This document shows, piece by piece, positions 10,933 through 21,209 of a stretch of 64,000 nt of DNA (position 1 is the stretch's first letter; each line of letters opens with the position of its first letter). Location: the NCBI GenBank assembly GCA_903772945.1, contig CAICTM010000313.1, positions 1-64,000 on the forward strand. The letters run 5' to 3'. This stretch comes from Seminavis robusta (lineage: Eukaryota > Bacillariophyta > Bacillariophyceae > Naviculales > Naviculaceae). The notes under the pieces are model-generated. The model saw only the letters and a list, made by a program, of their open reading frames with translations, was not told the DNA's origin and searched no databases. The translations under genes were made by a program, and so were the position numbers.

Positions 10933-13557
10933 ATGATTGCTACTTTGCCAGAGAATACCATCATTACTATGGACAGGATGCCTCTGCTACCCACTGCAAA
11001 GGCAGAAAAATTGAGGATTGTACCTCTAAGATTGGAAAATCCCAGGCGATGGCAAAGAGTGGTGGGAACAGGTGTTACTTTATTGAGCTTCACATGTCAG
11101 GCGGCTCATGGGTTCACCGTGCCCACTGCAGCCAATAGCAGGAGCAGGAGACCTGAACCAGGCCGAACTCATCCATCCAGCAGTCAACGTTTGCACATGA
11201 TGATCCAACCGGATCTTCATTCCCTCTCGGAAGTTGTTCATCACGGGATGACTTCTTCCTCTCATATCCTGTCGGAATCACAGCAGTTGTTGGCAGCAGC
11301 ACCTCAAAAAATACTGAGCTTGCCCTTTGAAGACATGGGAAAGGATCTTTTTGATTCACTCAATGTTGGAAAAGCCATTGGGCGCAATGTGGGAACTATA
11401 CCCGACAAGACCATTAGCATTGTCCTCGACAGTTTGGGCAGAGATATCTTGGTGTTTTTGACGGCGTCCGTCGTGGTGACACTCCTTTCCAAAGCATGGA
11501 ACATTACACCCATTTTGGGATACTTGGCGGCTGGCGCCCTGTTGGGACCCCACGCTCTGGACATTTTTGCCAATACCAAGGCCGATGTCGAATTGGGAGA
11601 CTTCGGAATTCTGTTCTTGCTCTTTAGCGAAGGATTGGAAGTGTCCAGCGCACGGCTGACACAATTGACTCGATATTTACCCTTGGGATTTGCGCAAATA
11701 TCGCTCTGTACCGGTGTCATTACGGCGGCCATTCTAGGTGGCTTTCCAGAACTACTCAGAGAACTGAGTATCCCCATTCAGGCTACATTTATTCAGGAAA
11801 TCAACCCTGTCGAAGCAGTGATTGTCGCCATTGCTGGAACGCTCTCCACGTCGGCATTTGTCTTTCCCGTTTTGAAAGAACGAGGATGGGAAGAAGAACC
11901 GTCGGGAGAAGCGGCAACGTCGGTACTGTTACTACAGGATCTCATGGTGGCCCCTCTATTGGTTTTGCTACCCTATCTCGTGGGACAAGATGCCACGGAT
12001 TTCACGGCCATTGGGTTCCTCACTGCCAAGGCAGTCTTGGGATTCGGGGCGACACTCTACGTTGGTCGCTACGTTATTGCCAAACTCTTTGATTGGGTTT
12101 CCAAAGCCAACTCGGCAGAAACCTTTGTCGCACTGTGTCTGCTCGTGAGTGCTGGAATGGGAACTATTGCAAAATCATTGGGTTTAACCGACACAGCCGG
12201 AGCCTTTGCGGCGGGAGTTTTGCTGGCAAATACAGGTTTTCGAGCACAAATTCAAGCCGACATTCTACCCTTCAAGGGAATCCTCTTGGGAGTATTCTTC
12301 ATGGATGCGGGATCTACATTCGACATAGAGTTGGCATTGGCCGCATGGCCCACCATCCTTGCAGGTGTTGTGACTTTGATTAGTCTCAAGGCTGCCACAA
12401 TGGCATTGGCGACTCGTGTACCCGAATGGATGGAACCCAATCGATTGCCACGTGCCGAAGGTATCAAGTTGTCCATCTTACTGGCCGGTGGCGGAGAATT
12501 TGCCTTTGTCGTATTGGCTCTCGCAGAGAGACTCGGTGTAATCTCGCCCGATCTGTCGGGAGTCTTGACAGCTATTATTTTGATCACCATGGGGCTCACA
12601 CCCTTGCTGGGTGACTTTGCTGCCACTGCAGCAGAACGAATATTATTGGAGGACGCAAACGAAAATGAAGATTGTGAATGCCGTCCATGGACTGAGACGG
12701 GTGTGGTACCCAGTCAACCAATCGTAGTCTGTGGGTATGGCGATGTGGGTCACGCAGTGTTGCACAGTCTGGCAGAAGCCAATGATGTTCTGATGCTTGC
12801 ATCCAGTGGAAATGCTGAGGTAGCAAACGGAGAAGACAACACGTTGCCAACCTGCGAAACCCCCTTCATTGTGGCATTTGACAATGACCCCAAACTGCTT
12901 GAAAAGAGCGTCCTGGTGGAAGATGACACTGCAGTGCTCATGTTTGGTGATGGTTCGAACCCGGCCGTCATCGAGGCGAGTGGGATTGAACAACCACAAG
13001 CCATCTTTGTTTGCTACGATGAACACAACAATAATCTGGCGGCCACATCACGCCTCAGCAGAGGGTTTCCTTCCGCGCCGATCTATGTTCGAGCACAAAC
13101 AAGGAAAGAAGCAGAATCGCTCAAGTTAGCGGGGGCAACGGAAGCTGTCGTAGAGTCGGATGAATTGGCACGTTCTGCGGTGGCGCTGATGCGTACATCC
13201 TACATCACCAATGTCCCTGTATTTGATAAGAGCTTGGGTCTGAAGAAGCAGCTCCGAAGGTTGGCGGCAGCAGAAGCAGGAATATCTGTCGATGACGTTG
13301 ATTGCTTGCTCGAAACCTATGAGAGCTTGGACCAAGATGGGAACGGGGTGCAGGTGGATGAGGTCGTGGCGTTTCTTCGACGCACAAATACTGGTCTCCG
13401 CAATGATGAAGACACAAAACGAGTTGAAGCTTGGTTTGACGCATCCGGGCTCTCTGGGTCAATCAGCTCCCTGGAGTTTTTCCAGCTGTATGGGCGAGCA
13501 CCCGATTACGTTCAGCAAGCATTTGCATGCGGAAAGGTTCAACAGAAGGTGCAATGA
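10933..13557 (+). CDS. KEA3: plastid K+/H+ antiporter, KEA3-type, with C-terminal EF-hand-like region
   Basis: From ATG 10933 the protein is 874 aa; ATG 10972 is an equally possible start. A hydrophobic signal core is followed by AAHG-FTVP, the plastid-import pattern. A CPA2/KefB-type exchanger domain of about a dozen membrane segments spans roughly residues 160-560, with typical stretches GILFLLFSEGLEVS, GTLSTSAFVFPVLKERGW and AGGGEFAFVVLALAERLG. A KTN/RCK nucleotide-binding domain begins at residue ~596 with CGYGDVGHAV. The C-terminus has an EF-hand-like loop at 800-811 (DQDGNGVQVDEV; the last ligand is shifted by one) and a weaker one about 50 residues later. Diatom KEA3 proteins with EF-hands are known to act in thylakoid proton-motive-force control and photoprotection. 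That role follows from the family; Ca2+ control of this copy is inferred. Confidence 0.9.
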   Translation: MIATLPENTIITMDRMPLLPTAKAEKLRIVPLRLENPRRWQRVVGTGVTLLSFTCQAAHGFTVPTAANSRSRRPEPGRTHPSSSQRLHMMIQPDLHSLSEVVHHGMTSSSHILSESQQLLAAAPQKILSLPFEDMGKDLFDSLNVGKAIGRNVGTIPDKTISIVLDSLGRDILVFLTASVVVTLLSKAWNITPILGYLAAGALLGPHALDIFANTKADVELGDFGILFLLFSEGLEVSSARLTQLTRYLPLGFAQISLCTGVITAAILGGFPELLRELSIPIQATFIQEINPVEAVIVAIAGTLSTSAFVFPVLKERGWEEEPSGEAATSVLLLQDLMVAPLLVLLPYLVGQDATDFTAIGFLTAKAVLGFGATLYVGRYVIAKLFDWVSKANSAETFVALCLLVSAGMGTIAKSLGLTDTAGAFAAGVLLANTGFRAQIQADILPFKGILLGVFFMDAGSTFDIELALAAWPTILAGVVTLISLKAATMALATRVPEWMEPNRLPRAEGIKLSILLAGGGEFAFVVLALAERLGVISPDLSGVLTAIILITMGLTPLLGDFAATAAERILLEDANENEDCECRPWTETGVVPSQPIVVCGYGDVGHAVLHSLAEANDVLMLASSGNAEVANGEDNTLPTCETPFIVAFDNDPKLLEKSVLVEDDTAVLMFGDGSNPAVIEASGIEQPQAIFVCYDEHNNNLAATSRLSRGFPSAPIYVRAQTRKEAESLKLAGATEAVVESDELARSAVALMRTSYITNVPVFDKSLGLKKQLRRLAAAEAGISVDDVDCLLETYESLDQDGNGVQVDEVVAFLRRTNTGLRNDEDTKRVEAWFDASGLSGSISSLEFFQLYGRAPDYVQQAFACGKVQQKVQ

Positions 13558-14349
13558 TACCGGCAGCCCATGTCGAAAAGCTTGTACCACTAGCTAGCTA
13601 CCACCAACTGTTTCCACAACTCTGTAACTTAAATTGGATTCATTTTCTAATGTAGAAACTCCGAATACGACGTCCAGTCATCGAGCACTGTCATCAACCG
13701 TATCCTTGATTGAAAACGATCCCCTCTTGACTTCATTCGCGGCTACCTCTTGTCTACATGTATGTGTGTAAGTCTCGAGAGCTGAGTCGAGTCTCACAGC
13801 CAGGACAAACAGCCAGGTACAACCACCGAACTGTTACTAGAGCCACCTTCCTTTCCCCTCTCCTGTTCCTCCTCCGCCCTCTTCATGGCGATGGCGCCCA
13901 CAGGTAACAAAAATTTAATACCTGGCTTCCCACTAGACAACTGCTACTACTAGCTAGCTAGTAGTACAGTAGCTTGCCAGACCTGCATGTACCGGTACCG
14001 GTACCTGGTACTGTCGAGTACCAGATCCTGGTATTGCCTTTACGCTTTTGATAACGGCCAAGCGGGGTGGTTGATATGATGACGTGGCGTTCAAGTTTGG
14101 CTGCATGTTCTTTTGCCACCAACCCCTTTTCTCCCGTTGACTCATCACTCTCCTCGTTGACTCACCACAGAAGTCATCACATCACCCATCAAACAAACAA
14201 AGCTTCGAAACTAACCGAGCAGCTCAGAGCCAACGAAGGAATGGAATGTAGGTGGCGTTCTTAGTCAAAACATTCGAAGCTCATGCAGATCATCCACCAG
14301 TTCATTAGTGGGAAACCAAGAGATCAGTTGCCTGAAAGTAAACAGAACA
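13558..14349. other. intergenic
   Basis: Between two same-strand plastid-type genes. It holds CTAGCTAG runs and an ACCGGTACCGGTACC palindromic tract at about 13987-14005. No gene seen; the last ~200 bases probably include the next gene's promoter and 5' UTR. Confidence 0.4.
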
Positions 14350-16233
14350 ATGAAGGAAGACCTATTAAGAAGTAAGATAAGACGACGAAATGAAGGGACA
14401 CCAAGAGCAAGAAAGTCAATACTGGGTAGAGGCTACTGCAGCAGCTGGTCCCTGGTCCTGTTGGCCACGGCAGTATCCTCTACAGATTCTTTTGTGTCTG
14501 CCTTTTCTCCGTCCAAGTCTATTCCACGGCGGTTTGGAGTCTCACTGGAAGGCAGTGTGATTGCGGATTGGGAAGAATACGGGCAGTCCTGGTTGGAGTT
14601 TCCACCTCGTTGGGCCCCCTTTCCGATACGAAGGGGCCAAAGGAAAGCGGACGAACTGCCGAATCTTTTTGAGCAATTGGAAGACTTGAAACCTCAGGTT
14701 GTGTCTGCAGCATCGGCTCAGAAAGAGGACGTACGAGATGGCGATAGTCCTGTCAGATTGTTGCCTTTCCCATCCACTGGGGCGACATCAGCTTCAACTG
14801 CAAATATGCCAAGAAGTACGCTTGTATCGCAGTTTTTACCTCAACTTTCTGCGAGAGAGGCGGCACGGATCAACGACATGACTCTTGGTGCCATTGTCAG
14901 TCTGGGAGTGCTCTTTGTATTGGCATTTGAAGACGACTCTTCTCAGTTTCAATTTGTTGATACTGTGCAAGGGGCTGCCATGAATATTGTGGATTCTACG
15001 ATTCCAGCCAACGCCTATGAAATTGTTTCCGTGGCACTTGGGGAAACATTAGCTGGGATCACGGGAGCCATTGCCAGTCTAGGTCTCAATATTCTGCTCA
15101 TGTCCGGCACTCGCAGAATGATGGAACAAAACCAATCGTTCCAACGGATGCAAGCCATGATCAATGAGGCACTAGCCGAAAGTGACTACTTCTTGGCTCG
15201 AGCAACCATATTGCCGCTCTTGGAGGCAGTGGGGTTGTCCCCCAGCTTGGCCACCGTTTCCAGTAGTCTTGCAGCCTCGTTGCCCTACCAACTGGTGAAG
15301 TGGGGAAAGCAACAAAAGGAGGCTCGAAAAGAAAACGAAAATAGGATTCTCGAAAAGCTACTGGAACAACAAAAGGAGCTGCAAGCTAAAGAGGCCAATC
15401 AACAGATTCCAGTCGAATGGAAGAAGAATCTGGTAGACTTTATTATCAAGCCTTTGCGTCAGTTCAAGGCAACGGGATCCCCAGCTCAATCTACAGCAGC
15501 ATTGACATCCTTTGAGGCAGCAGCCGCAGCCGCCATAGTGGATCCTTCCAAGCTGATACCCATCAAACATGATGATTCAACCGAAACCAAGGACATGCCT
15601 CTACGGGCTCCTACCATTGATGGAGTAGAAGTCTTTGCAGACACGTGTAAGTGGCTCTCATATTCATTGCTTATGAAGGACTTTTCCGGGACGCTGTCCG
15701 TGGGAGGCGAGTTCTTGGGGCCCGGATTGGAAAGTGGATTCTACGGACTCTTGGCTACCTTGACGAGTCAAATCTATGCCGATTTCCTCTACGTGACGGC
15801 ACGAGCGGGACCTGTGGAACAACAAGAAAAGGCACGATCTCGTACCGCACCGGAATGGATATCGCTTTACGTGCGCAAATCCATCAGTGCGTTTACATTG
15901 TTTGGAGTGTACGCAACCGTTCAGTTGCCCGTGTTGATTGCGGTCAATGCCTTGCTCTCGGGAGGAATCGATTCTTGCGTTGGAAGTACCGATTTAGATC
16001 TGTGCATGGAAACCTACTACACACTAAATCCACCGAGTGCCGACATTGCCGCCGAACTACGGGCGCTTGTCACGACTTTGTACAGTTTTTGCAACTTGCC
16101 GACAACGGGTGACGTGGGAGGATTCGGCTTTTACTATGGTCCTTCAGCTGACGCTCAACTAAGGGCTATCATCACGACACTGGTTTCATTGTGGCATCGG
16201 CTCAGTGCCGTAAGCAATGTCGTGGCCGGTTGA
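14350..16233 (+). CDS. plastid-type membrane protein of unknown function
   Basis: ATG 14350 opens a single-exon protein of 627 aa. A positively charged N-terminus, a hydrophobic stretch (SWSLVLLATAVSS) and VSA-FSPSK make a diatom plastid presequence. Hydrophobic segments lie near residues ~180-195 (LGAIVSLGVLFVLAF), ~230-255, and in the C-terminal half around 435-480 and 510-540. A long charged stretch (KQQKEARKENENRILEKLLE) between them looks like a coiled coil. The C-terminal part has paired Cys (DSCVGSTDLDLC). I do not recognise the family. It follows the KEA3-like gene on the same strand, which hints at, but does not show, a thylakoid or envelope function. Confidence 0.8.
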   Translation: MKEDLLRSKIRRRNEGTPRARKSILGRGYCSSWSLVLLATAVSSTDSFVSAFSPSKSIPRRFGVSLEGSVIADWEEYGQSWLEFPPRWAPFPIRRGQRKADELPNLFEQLEDLKPQVVSAASAQKEDVRDGDSPVRLLPFPSTGATSASTANMPRSTLVSQFLPQLSAREAARINDMTLGAIVSLGVLFVLAFEDDSSQFQFVDTVQGAAMNIVDSTIPANAYEIVSVALGETLAGITGAIASLGLNILLMSGTRRMMEQNQSFQRMQAMINEALAESDYFLARATILPLLEAVGLSPSLATVSSSLAASLPYQLVKWGKQQKEARKENENRILEKLLEQQKELQAKEANQQIPVEWKKNLVDFIIKPLRQFKATGSPAQSTAALTSFEAAAAAAIVDPSKLIPIKHDDSTETKDMPLRAPTIDGVEVFADTCKWLSYSLLMKDFSGTLSVGGEFLGPGLESGFYGLLATLTSQIYADFLYVTARAGPVEQQEKARSRTAPEWISLYVRKSISAFTLFGVYATVQLPVLIAVNALLSGGIDSCVGSTDLDLCMETYYTLNPPSADIAAELRALVTTLYSFCNLPTTGDVGGFGFYYGPSADAQLRAIITTLVSLWHRLSAVSNVVAG

Positions 16234-17084
16234 GGGACATCATAGTCGCAAAGAGCTTGCTGTTCGAAGAAGGACGCAGACCTTGCGAAACCCACACAAC
16301 GATCTTTTGGCCATCGCGGCTAATGTTTTCGGCTCAGCGCCATCTATATGGAAGCAAGCCATGGATGGCCGCAACCGCTCGTCACGAGGAGCGCTTCGTG
16401 GTGCTCGGCTTCAGTATTGGCAAGGATGAGAGTACGATACAACTTTTTGCATCCGGCTTTCTAGGACTATGAGTTCGAGGTATAACTAAAGGATAAAGCT
16501 GGACTGTCATACTATTGTTGGAATAGTGTAGGCTGGTAGAAACCTTACAGCCGATCGTGATATGACAGCAATGCCTTTAAAACCCAGACCAGCATGCAAA
16601 TGGAGAGCCCAAGCAGGCTTTCAAGCTTACTAAGGACGACAGAGATTTATTTGTCGGTCGCCACAGCTTCGGCGGTTGGCCGACAGCAACGTTGCCTAGC
16701 TGGAAGCTGCAAATCGAATGATTCCAGATCCCGTAGTGTGGTTCAAAGAATGCTCGAAGCTGTTAGGGATATCAGTGGCTTTTCTCTTTGGTATACCGGT
16801 ACCTGGCTTGGTGGTCTCGACTGAAGTTTCCCGTGGCGCCTTGGCAGCTTAAATCGGGGTTGCTGGAGCAGGTTGAATCGATGTTTCTCCGATGTGGCTC
16901 TCTGGAGTACACTTTTAATAAGAGAGTAGAAGAATCATTGCAACTACGGCAGTCTCCAAAAGGAAGGGTACACCAATCTCACTTTGTACTAATTTGATGA
17001 TGATAACCTGATACCTAGCTAGACTTCCCGAGATTTGCTTTGCTTGTTGCTGCCTAGGCTAGTTGCCTCTCAAAACACGATACT
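16234..17084. other. intergenic between convergent genes
   Basis: No gene supported. It contains the 3' ends of the convergent genes ending at 16233 (plus) and 17085 (minus); short open frames here have no protein-like composition. Confidence 0.4.
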
Positions 17085-18614
17085 TTACTGTCGAAAGGAT
17101 GCAGTGTAAACCAATGTGATGGGCCGCGTTGTTTTCTTCTTGCCATCTTTGTTCTTGTTGTTGCCGTCTTTATCATCATCCGCATCTTCTGGGATTCCTT
17201 GCAACCGAATGGTGACTTGGGGCTGCTGCTTGACATCGGAATGAGGACTCCATTCTAGAATGGGCACCGGTCCCTTTTGTTTTGCTGTTGTTTGGTTGTT
17301 GCCGTCATTATCTTGTTGTGCTGCTGCTGTGCTGGACGAAATGAGTTCCATGGGATAGGCCATGCCTCGGTACATGGTAATGGTCCACTCCTTGCTGCTG
17401 CTGTTGTTGTTGGGTAGCGATCCCACAACAATTCCGAGCTTGTTGGTGATGCGTTCCATGACGGCTAGATAGAGCGCCAATCGATCGGCCCATTCTTGTG
17501 AAATGCCGTGTCGTCGCTGCTGAGAATGAGCAGATTCCAATGGCCACGTTTTGAATTTGGTAGTTTTTTGTCCATCGTGTCGTCGAATTTGAAAGGACAC
17601 AGTATCTTGTGGTTGTTGGAGTGGTGGTTGTTCCGGCGGCTGATTTACTGTTGTCATGGGACTGGTCATTAAGGACGAAATGGAACATTCTGCGGGTTCT
17701 CGGTATTGTTTCAGAATGGCATCGGCCAACTGTATGTGATCCTGCAACAACTGGGGTGGCACACCGTGTCCAGCTAAACAAAAGGGATGACTGGTTCTTC
17801 CACCAATCATGTGACCCCGCAACATATCTAGGAGATCCTTCTTGCCTCGCAACAGGCGTTTGGCAGTATTCATGGAACTGGAATACTTATTGTTGTCATG
17901 GTTCGCCTCACTACCCATACTAGTATTGCTTTGAGTAGCATCATCTTTCTTGGGTACAATGGAAATTTGGCAATACGTGGAAGCATCCAAGAGCGCCGAG
18001 GCGTTGACCAGGGGCAATTTGCGGCGGCGACGGCGTTGTTGCTGAGTACCATGGTCACTCTGAGTGTTGCCCTTATTGTCTTTGTTGTTGTACTTATTAT
18101 TGCCTCGTTGAAAGGGCATGGGACTTCCCGGTATCAGAATGGGCACTTGTGACGAGTCCCTGATCAAAGGGAGATTCCTAGTGTGGAAAGTGCTCTGTAG
18201 ATTATTGAAATCAGACTCCGAACCAAACTTTGGGGTATACCGTGGCTGTGGCGCTTTGGGCCCAAAGCGACGTCTTGGTCGGCTCTCTTTCTGCTGATCT
18301 CCCTTTTGTTGGAAATCTTTCTTCTTTTGGTGGTGGTTTCCATGGGGTGTCGAAGTTTGTATACTTGTATGGGAGGGACTGCGTTTGTTCTTCTTGTGAT
18401 TTTGATGGTGATTGTTGCTGTTGCTCTTGCCTTTATTCTTGCTGCCACCACTACCATTATCCGTGCCATTCATCATTGTCACTGGGACAGTGTGAACTGG
18501 GGGATCTCTTTCACTCAAGACACGATGCCAGGGTACAACGGCATGCTGCAGGGGTGACCATCCTCTGCCACCAGTACATGTAGAGCTGAGCCTGCCTGAG
18601 ATCATCATAATCAT
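17085..18614 (-). CDS. 2-oxoglutarate/Fe(II) oxygenase-like protein, isopenicillin-N-synthase type, probably degenerate
   Basis: From the first ATG (18614) the protein is 509 aa; a later ATG pair at about 18476 is also plausible. Roughly the first 200 residues are low complexity, with Asn/His/Lys-rich and RRRRRR stretches. The next part has a DIOX_N-like pattern, FCLAGHGVPPQLLQDHIQLADAIL, then a helical segment WADRLALYLAVMERITNKLGIVV, as in isopenicillin N synthase-like enzymes. Near the C-terminus EWSPHSDV supplies an HxD metal-ligand pair, but the chain ends about 50 residues later with a charged insertion, so the distal His and the 2-oxoglutarate-binding Arg are not evident. It may be a divergent or inactive member, or have an unseen 3' exon. 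The substrate is unknown. Confidence 0.6.
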   Translation of the reverse strand: MIMMISGRLSSTCTGGRGWSPLQHAVVPWHRVLSERDPPVHTVPVTMMNGTDNGSGGSKNKGKSNSNNHHQNHKKNKRSPSHTSIQTSTPHGNHHQKKKDFQQKGDQQKESRPRRRFGPKAPQPRYTPKFGSESDFNNLQSTFHTRNLPLIRDSSQVPILIPGSPMPFQRGNNKYNNKDNKGNTQSDHGTQQQRRRRRKLPLVNASALLDASTYCQISIVPKKDDATQSNTSMGSEANHDNNKYSSSMNTAKRLLRGKKDLLDMLRGHMIGGRTSHPFCLAGHGVPPQLLQDHIQLADAILKQYREPAECSISSLMTSPMTTVNQPPEQPPLQQPQDTVSFQIRRHDGQKTTKFKTWPLESAHSQQRRHGISQEWADRLALYLAVMERITNKLGIVVGSLPNNNSSSKEWTITMYRGMAYPMELISSSTAAAQQDNDGNNQTTAKQKGPVPILEWSPHSDVKQQPQVTIRLQGIPEDADDDKDGNNKNKDGKKKTTRPITLVYTASFRQ

Positions 18615-18639
18615 ATCAAATGTAGCACCAGGTACCAAC

Positions 18640-18825
18640 AACTACAACTGCAATTAACACCATGCAATCTGAGGATCCGGAAGACGCTCAACAAACTGTT
18701 GGCCGTTAGTGTCGTTGTGGCTGATCAAAGATCAAAGATCTTGGATACCCTTGGTATGCATACGGTAAGGGTTGAGGCTTTTACTTTTCTTCCACGTCAC
18801 CTCTCCACGTTGGTTCATTTGTTAG
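18640..18825 (+). repeat. dispersed repeat, left half (partner at 22890-23065)
   Basis: Shares blocks such as GAAGACGCT, GCCGTT-TCGTTGTGGCTGAT and TTTCTTCCACGTCACCT-TCCACGTT with 22890-23065, in direct orientation. The matching right half of the repeat is found only at 20880-20985, about 2 kb away. Confidence 0.65.
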
Positions 18826-19416
18826 ACGGCCACCACGCTTTGCACTTTATTTGGTCTCCCAGACCACGCTCCTTTAGGTTACCCCCTCAGTTGCACTCTG
18901 AAATCGATTGGCTCGCGTTTACTGTGTAAATTAGTGTACCCGCACTTCAGTTGCAGAATCAACGGTCATGTGTATCCTTAAGTAACAGGTTCTCTTTCGA
19001 AAGATTTAGATCGATTCGTGGATAAAAAGAACTGTTGGAGTTACTAAGGTTAAGGTTTATTTTGTTGAAGAGTACTGTCTGACCACGAGTATCAAGCTGA
19101 CGTTCTCGGGTTCAGACGAGAAAGCCATCCCAATTGAAATCCTACCAAATCGGGAAGGTTTTCTTTTCTCGGCCCATGACAGTCAAGTTGGTGGAATTTG
19201 AAAAACAAGAGTAAGTCTCCGGTTTTCTTCAGTATCAGAATAGAAGAGAAAACCATATCTATTTCTTACTTTCTGTTCTCTTACTGTTGACGGCCGAGGA
19301 AATCTCATTGTCGAGTCCTTTTCGAACGATCGATCGCTCCGGATACCGGTAACAAGAAAGGAAGAGGCTACCAGTACGGAGGAGGAGGCTCTGTTAACTC
19401 CAGCCCTAGCAACAGC

Positions 19417-19647
19417 ATGAACAAACGTCGTCGAGTCATTGAAAAGGCAACAAGAGGAGGAGGCTACTATGCGACAACACACAAGAGAGTGGATCCTCCT
19501 ACAGGATTCACCCCTCCAGTGTTATTTCCTAGTGATTTGGTGGTGATTCCTGTGTCGGCACCCATTTCCTGCATGCACAAGTCCTCGAGCGATGTAACTA
19601 GACTAATAGAACACCGATTACCAACCAATAGACCATCCTTTCATTAG
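19417..19647 (+). CDS. small open frame, uncertain
   Basis: ATG 19417 opens 76 codons with a basic start (MNKRRRVIEKATRGGGYY). The frame is also open upstream without an ATG. It has no recognisable domain and stops just before the satellite array. It may be a gene fragment carried with the insert at 18826-20879, or chance. Confidence 0.2.
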   Translation: MNKRRRVIEKATRGGGYYATTHKRVDPPTGFTPPVLFPSDLVVIPVSAPISCMHKSSSDVTRLIEHRLPTNRPSFH

Positions 19648-19650
19648 ATA

Positions 19651-20845
19651 GTGTTCGGTACTGTTGACACTGTCGCCGATGTAACTGTACGGTAGCCGGC
19701 TACAATGGCTGGATTAACAATATTCGGTTTTGTGCATGTATTCGTCATAAGAATCCAATGCGAGGTAACCGAGTGCAGCGAGAAATGTCGAACCTGAGTG
19801 TGTTCGGTACTGTTTGCCACTGTCACTGATCGATGAACTCTACTGTAGCTGGCTACGATGGCTGGATTGACAATGTTCGGTTGTGCATGTATTCGTCAAA
19901 AGGATCCAATGTAAGGTACCGGTAACCGAGTGTAGCCAGTAAAGCGGAACCTGAGTGTGTTCGGTACTGTTACCACTGTCACCGATCGATGAACTCTACG
20001 GTAACTGGCTACAATGGCTGGATTGACAATATTCAGTTGTGCATGTATTCGTCATAAGGATCCAATGCGAGGTACCTGTAACCGTAGCGAGCAAAGCCGA
20101 ACTTTCCGTACTATTGCCAGTGTCGTCGATGTAGCTATACCGCAGCCGGCTACAATGGGTGGATTCATAATGTTCGGTTGTGCATGTATTCATCATAAGG
20201 ATCCAATGCAAGATACCGGGCAACGGAGTGTAGCCAGCAAAGCGGAACCTGAGTGTGTTCGGTACTGTTGACACTGTCGCTGATGTAACTGTACGGTAGC
20301 TGGCTACAATGGCTGGATTAACAATATTCGGTTTTGTGCATGTATTCGTCATAAGGATCCAATGCGAGTAACCGAGTGCAGCGAGCAAAGCGGAACTGAG
20401 TGTGTTCGGTACTGTTGCCACTGTCACTGATCAATGAACTCTACGGTAGCTGGCTATGATGGCTGGATTGACAATGTTCGTTGTGCATGTATTCGTCATA
20501 AGGATCCAATGCAAGGTACCGGTATCGGAGTGTAGCCAGTAAAGCGAACCTGAGTGTGTTCGGTACTGTTGCCACTGTCACTGATCGATGAACTCTACGG
20601 TAGCTGGCTACGATGGCTGGATTGACAATGTTCGGTTGTGCATGTATTCGTCTAAGGACAATGCAAGGTACCGGTATCGGAGTGTAGCCAGTAAAGCGGA
20701 ACCTGAGTGTGTTCGGTACTGTTGCCACTGTCACTGATCGATGAACTCTACGGTAACTGGCTACAATGGCTGGAATTGACAATATTTCGGTTGTGCATGG
20801 ATTCGTCATAAGGATCCAAGTAGCGAGCAAACTGAGGAAACAGGA
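19651..20845. repeat. satellite-like tandem array, ~150-bp unit, about 8 copies
   Basis: Units begin with GTGTTCGGTACTGTT at about 19651, 19800, 19957, 20099 (degenerate), 20255, 20402, 20556 and 20709, so spacing is 142-157 bases. Each unit also carries GGCTACAATGGCTGGATT, GTGCATGTATTCGTCATAAG-GATCCAATGC and a TGTAGCCAG block. Units differ by substitutions and small indels. The minus strand gives repeated frames containing VATVPNT, but they shift between units and I do not regard them as coding. Confidence 0.9.
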
Positions 20846-20879
20846 GACCAACGCTGAAAAAAAGCCGAATTGATATGAG

Positions 20880-20985
20880 AAACGAAGCCCTGGGCCATCC
20901 ACCTGCCCCAAAAGCTTGCATCATGGGTCAAGCATGATCAACAACATCCATTATTGGTTGCAGCTTTTCCTCGCCAAATTGATCC
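20880..20985 (+). repeat. dispersed repeat, right half (partner at 23100-23210)
   Basis: Matches 23100-23210 through CTGGGCCATCCAC, GCATCATGGGTCA-GCATGATCAACA and CCAT-ATTGGTT. With 18640-18825 it would rebuild the contiguous copy at 22890-23210. Confidence 0.65.
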
Positions 20986-21209
20986 ATGCCTATTAGAGGC
21001 GACAAAAGTCATACAATTTAGGCGACACAAGTGTAACACAGTCCTTGTCATCAAGAGAAACCTCAGACCAAAAAAACCTTGTCATCCTCTGCCTTCACTT
21101 GGCATCGTGCCCAAGTTTGGTTAGGCAGCCTTTCAGTTGCCATGATCTTCTGTTTGCAAGTATCCAAACTACAGTATCTACTGGTATGGCAAAAAAAAAG
21201 ATCTATCGA

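Noticed and set aside
12950-12970. tRNA T-loop-like GGTTCGAACCC
   Set aside because: It lies inside the KEA3 coding frame, and no cloverleaf with a matching acceptor stem surrounds it.
19651-20911. Minus-strand frames in the satellite (VATVPNTLRFRFTGYTP repeats)
   Set aside because: Frames shift from unit to unit and end at random; there is no ATG-led gene or domain.
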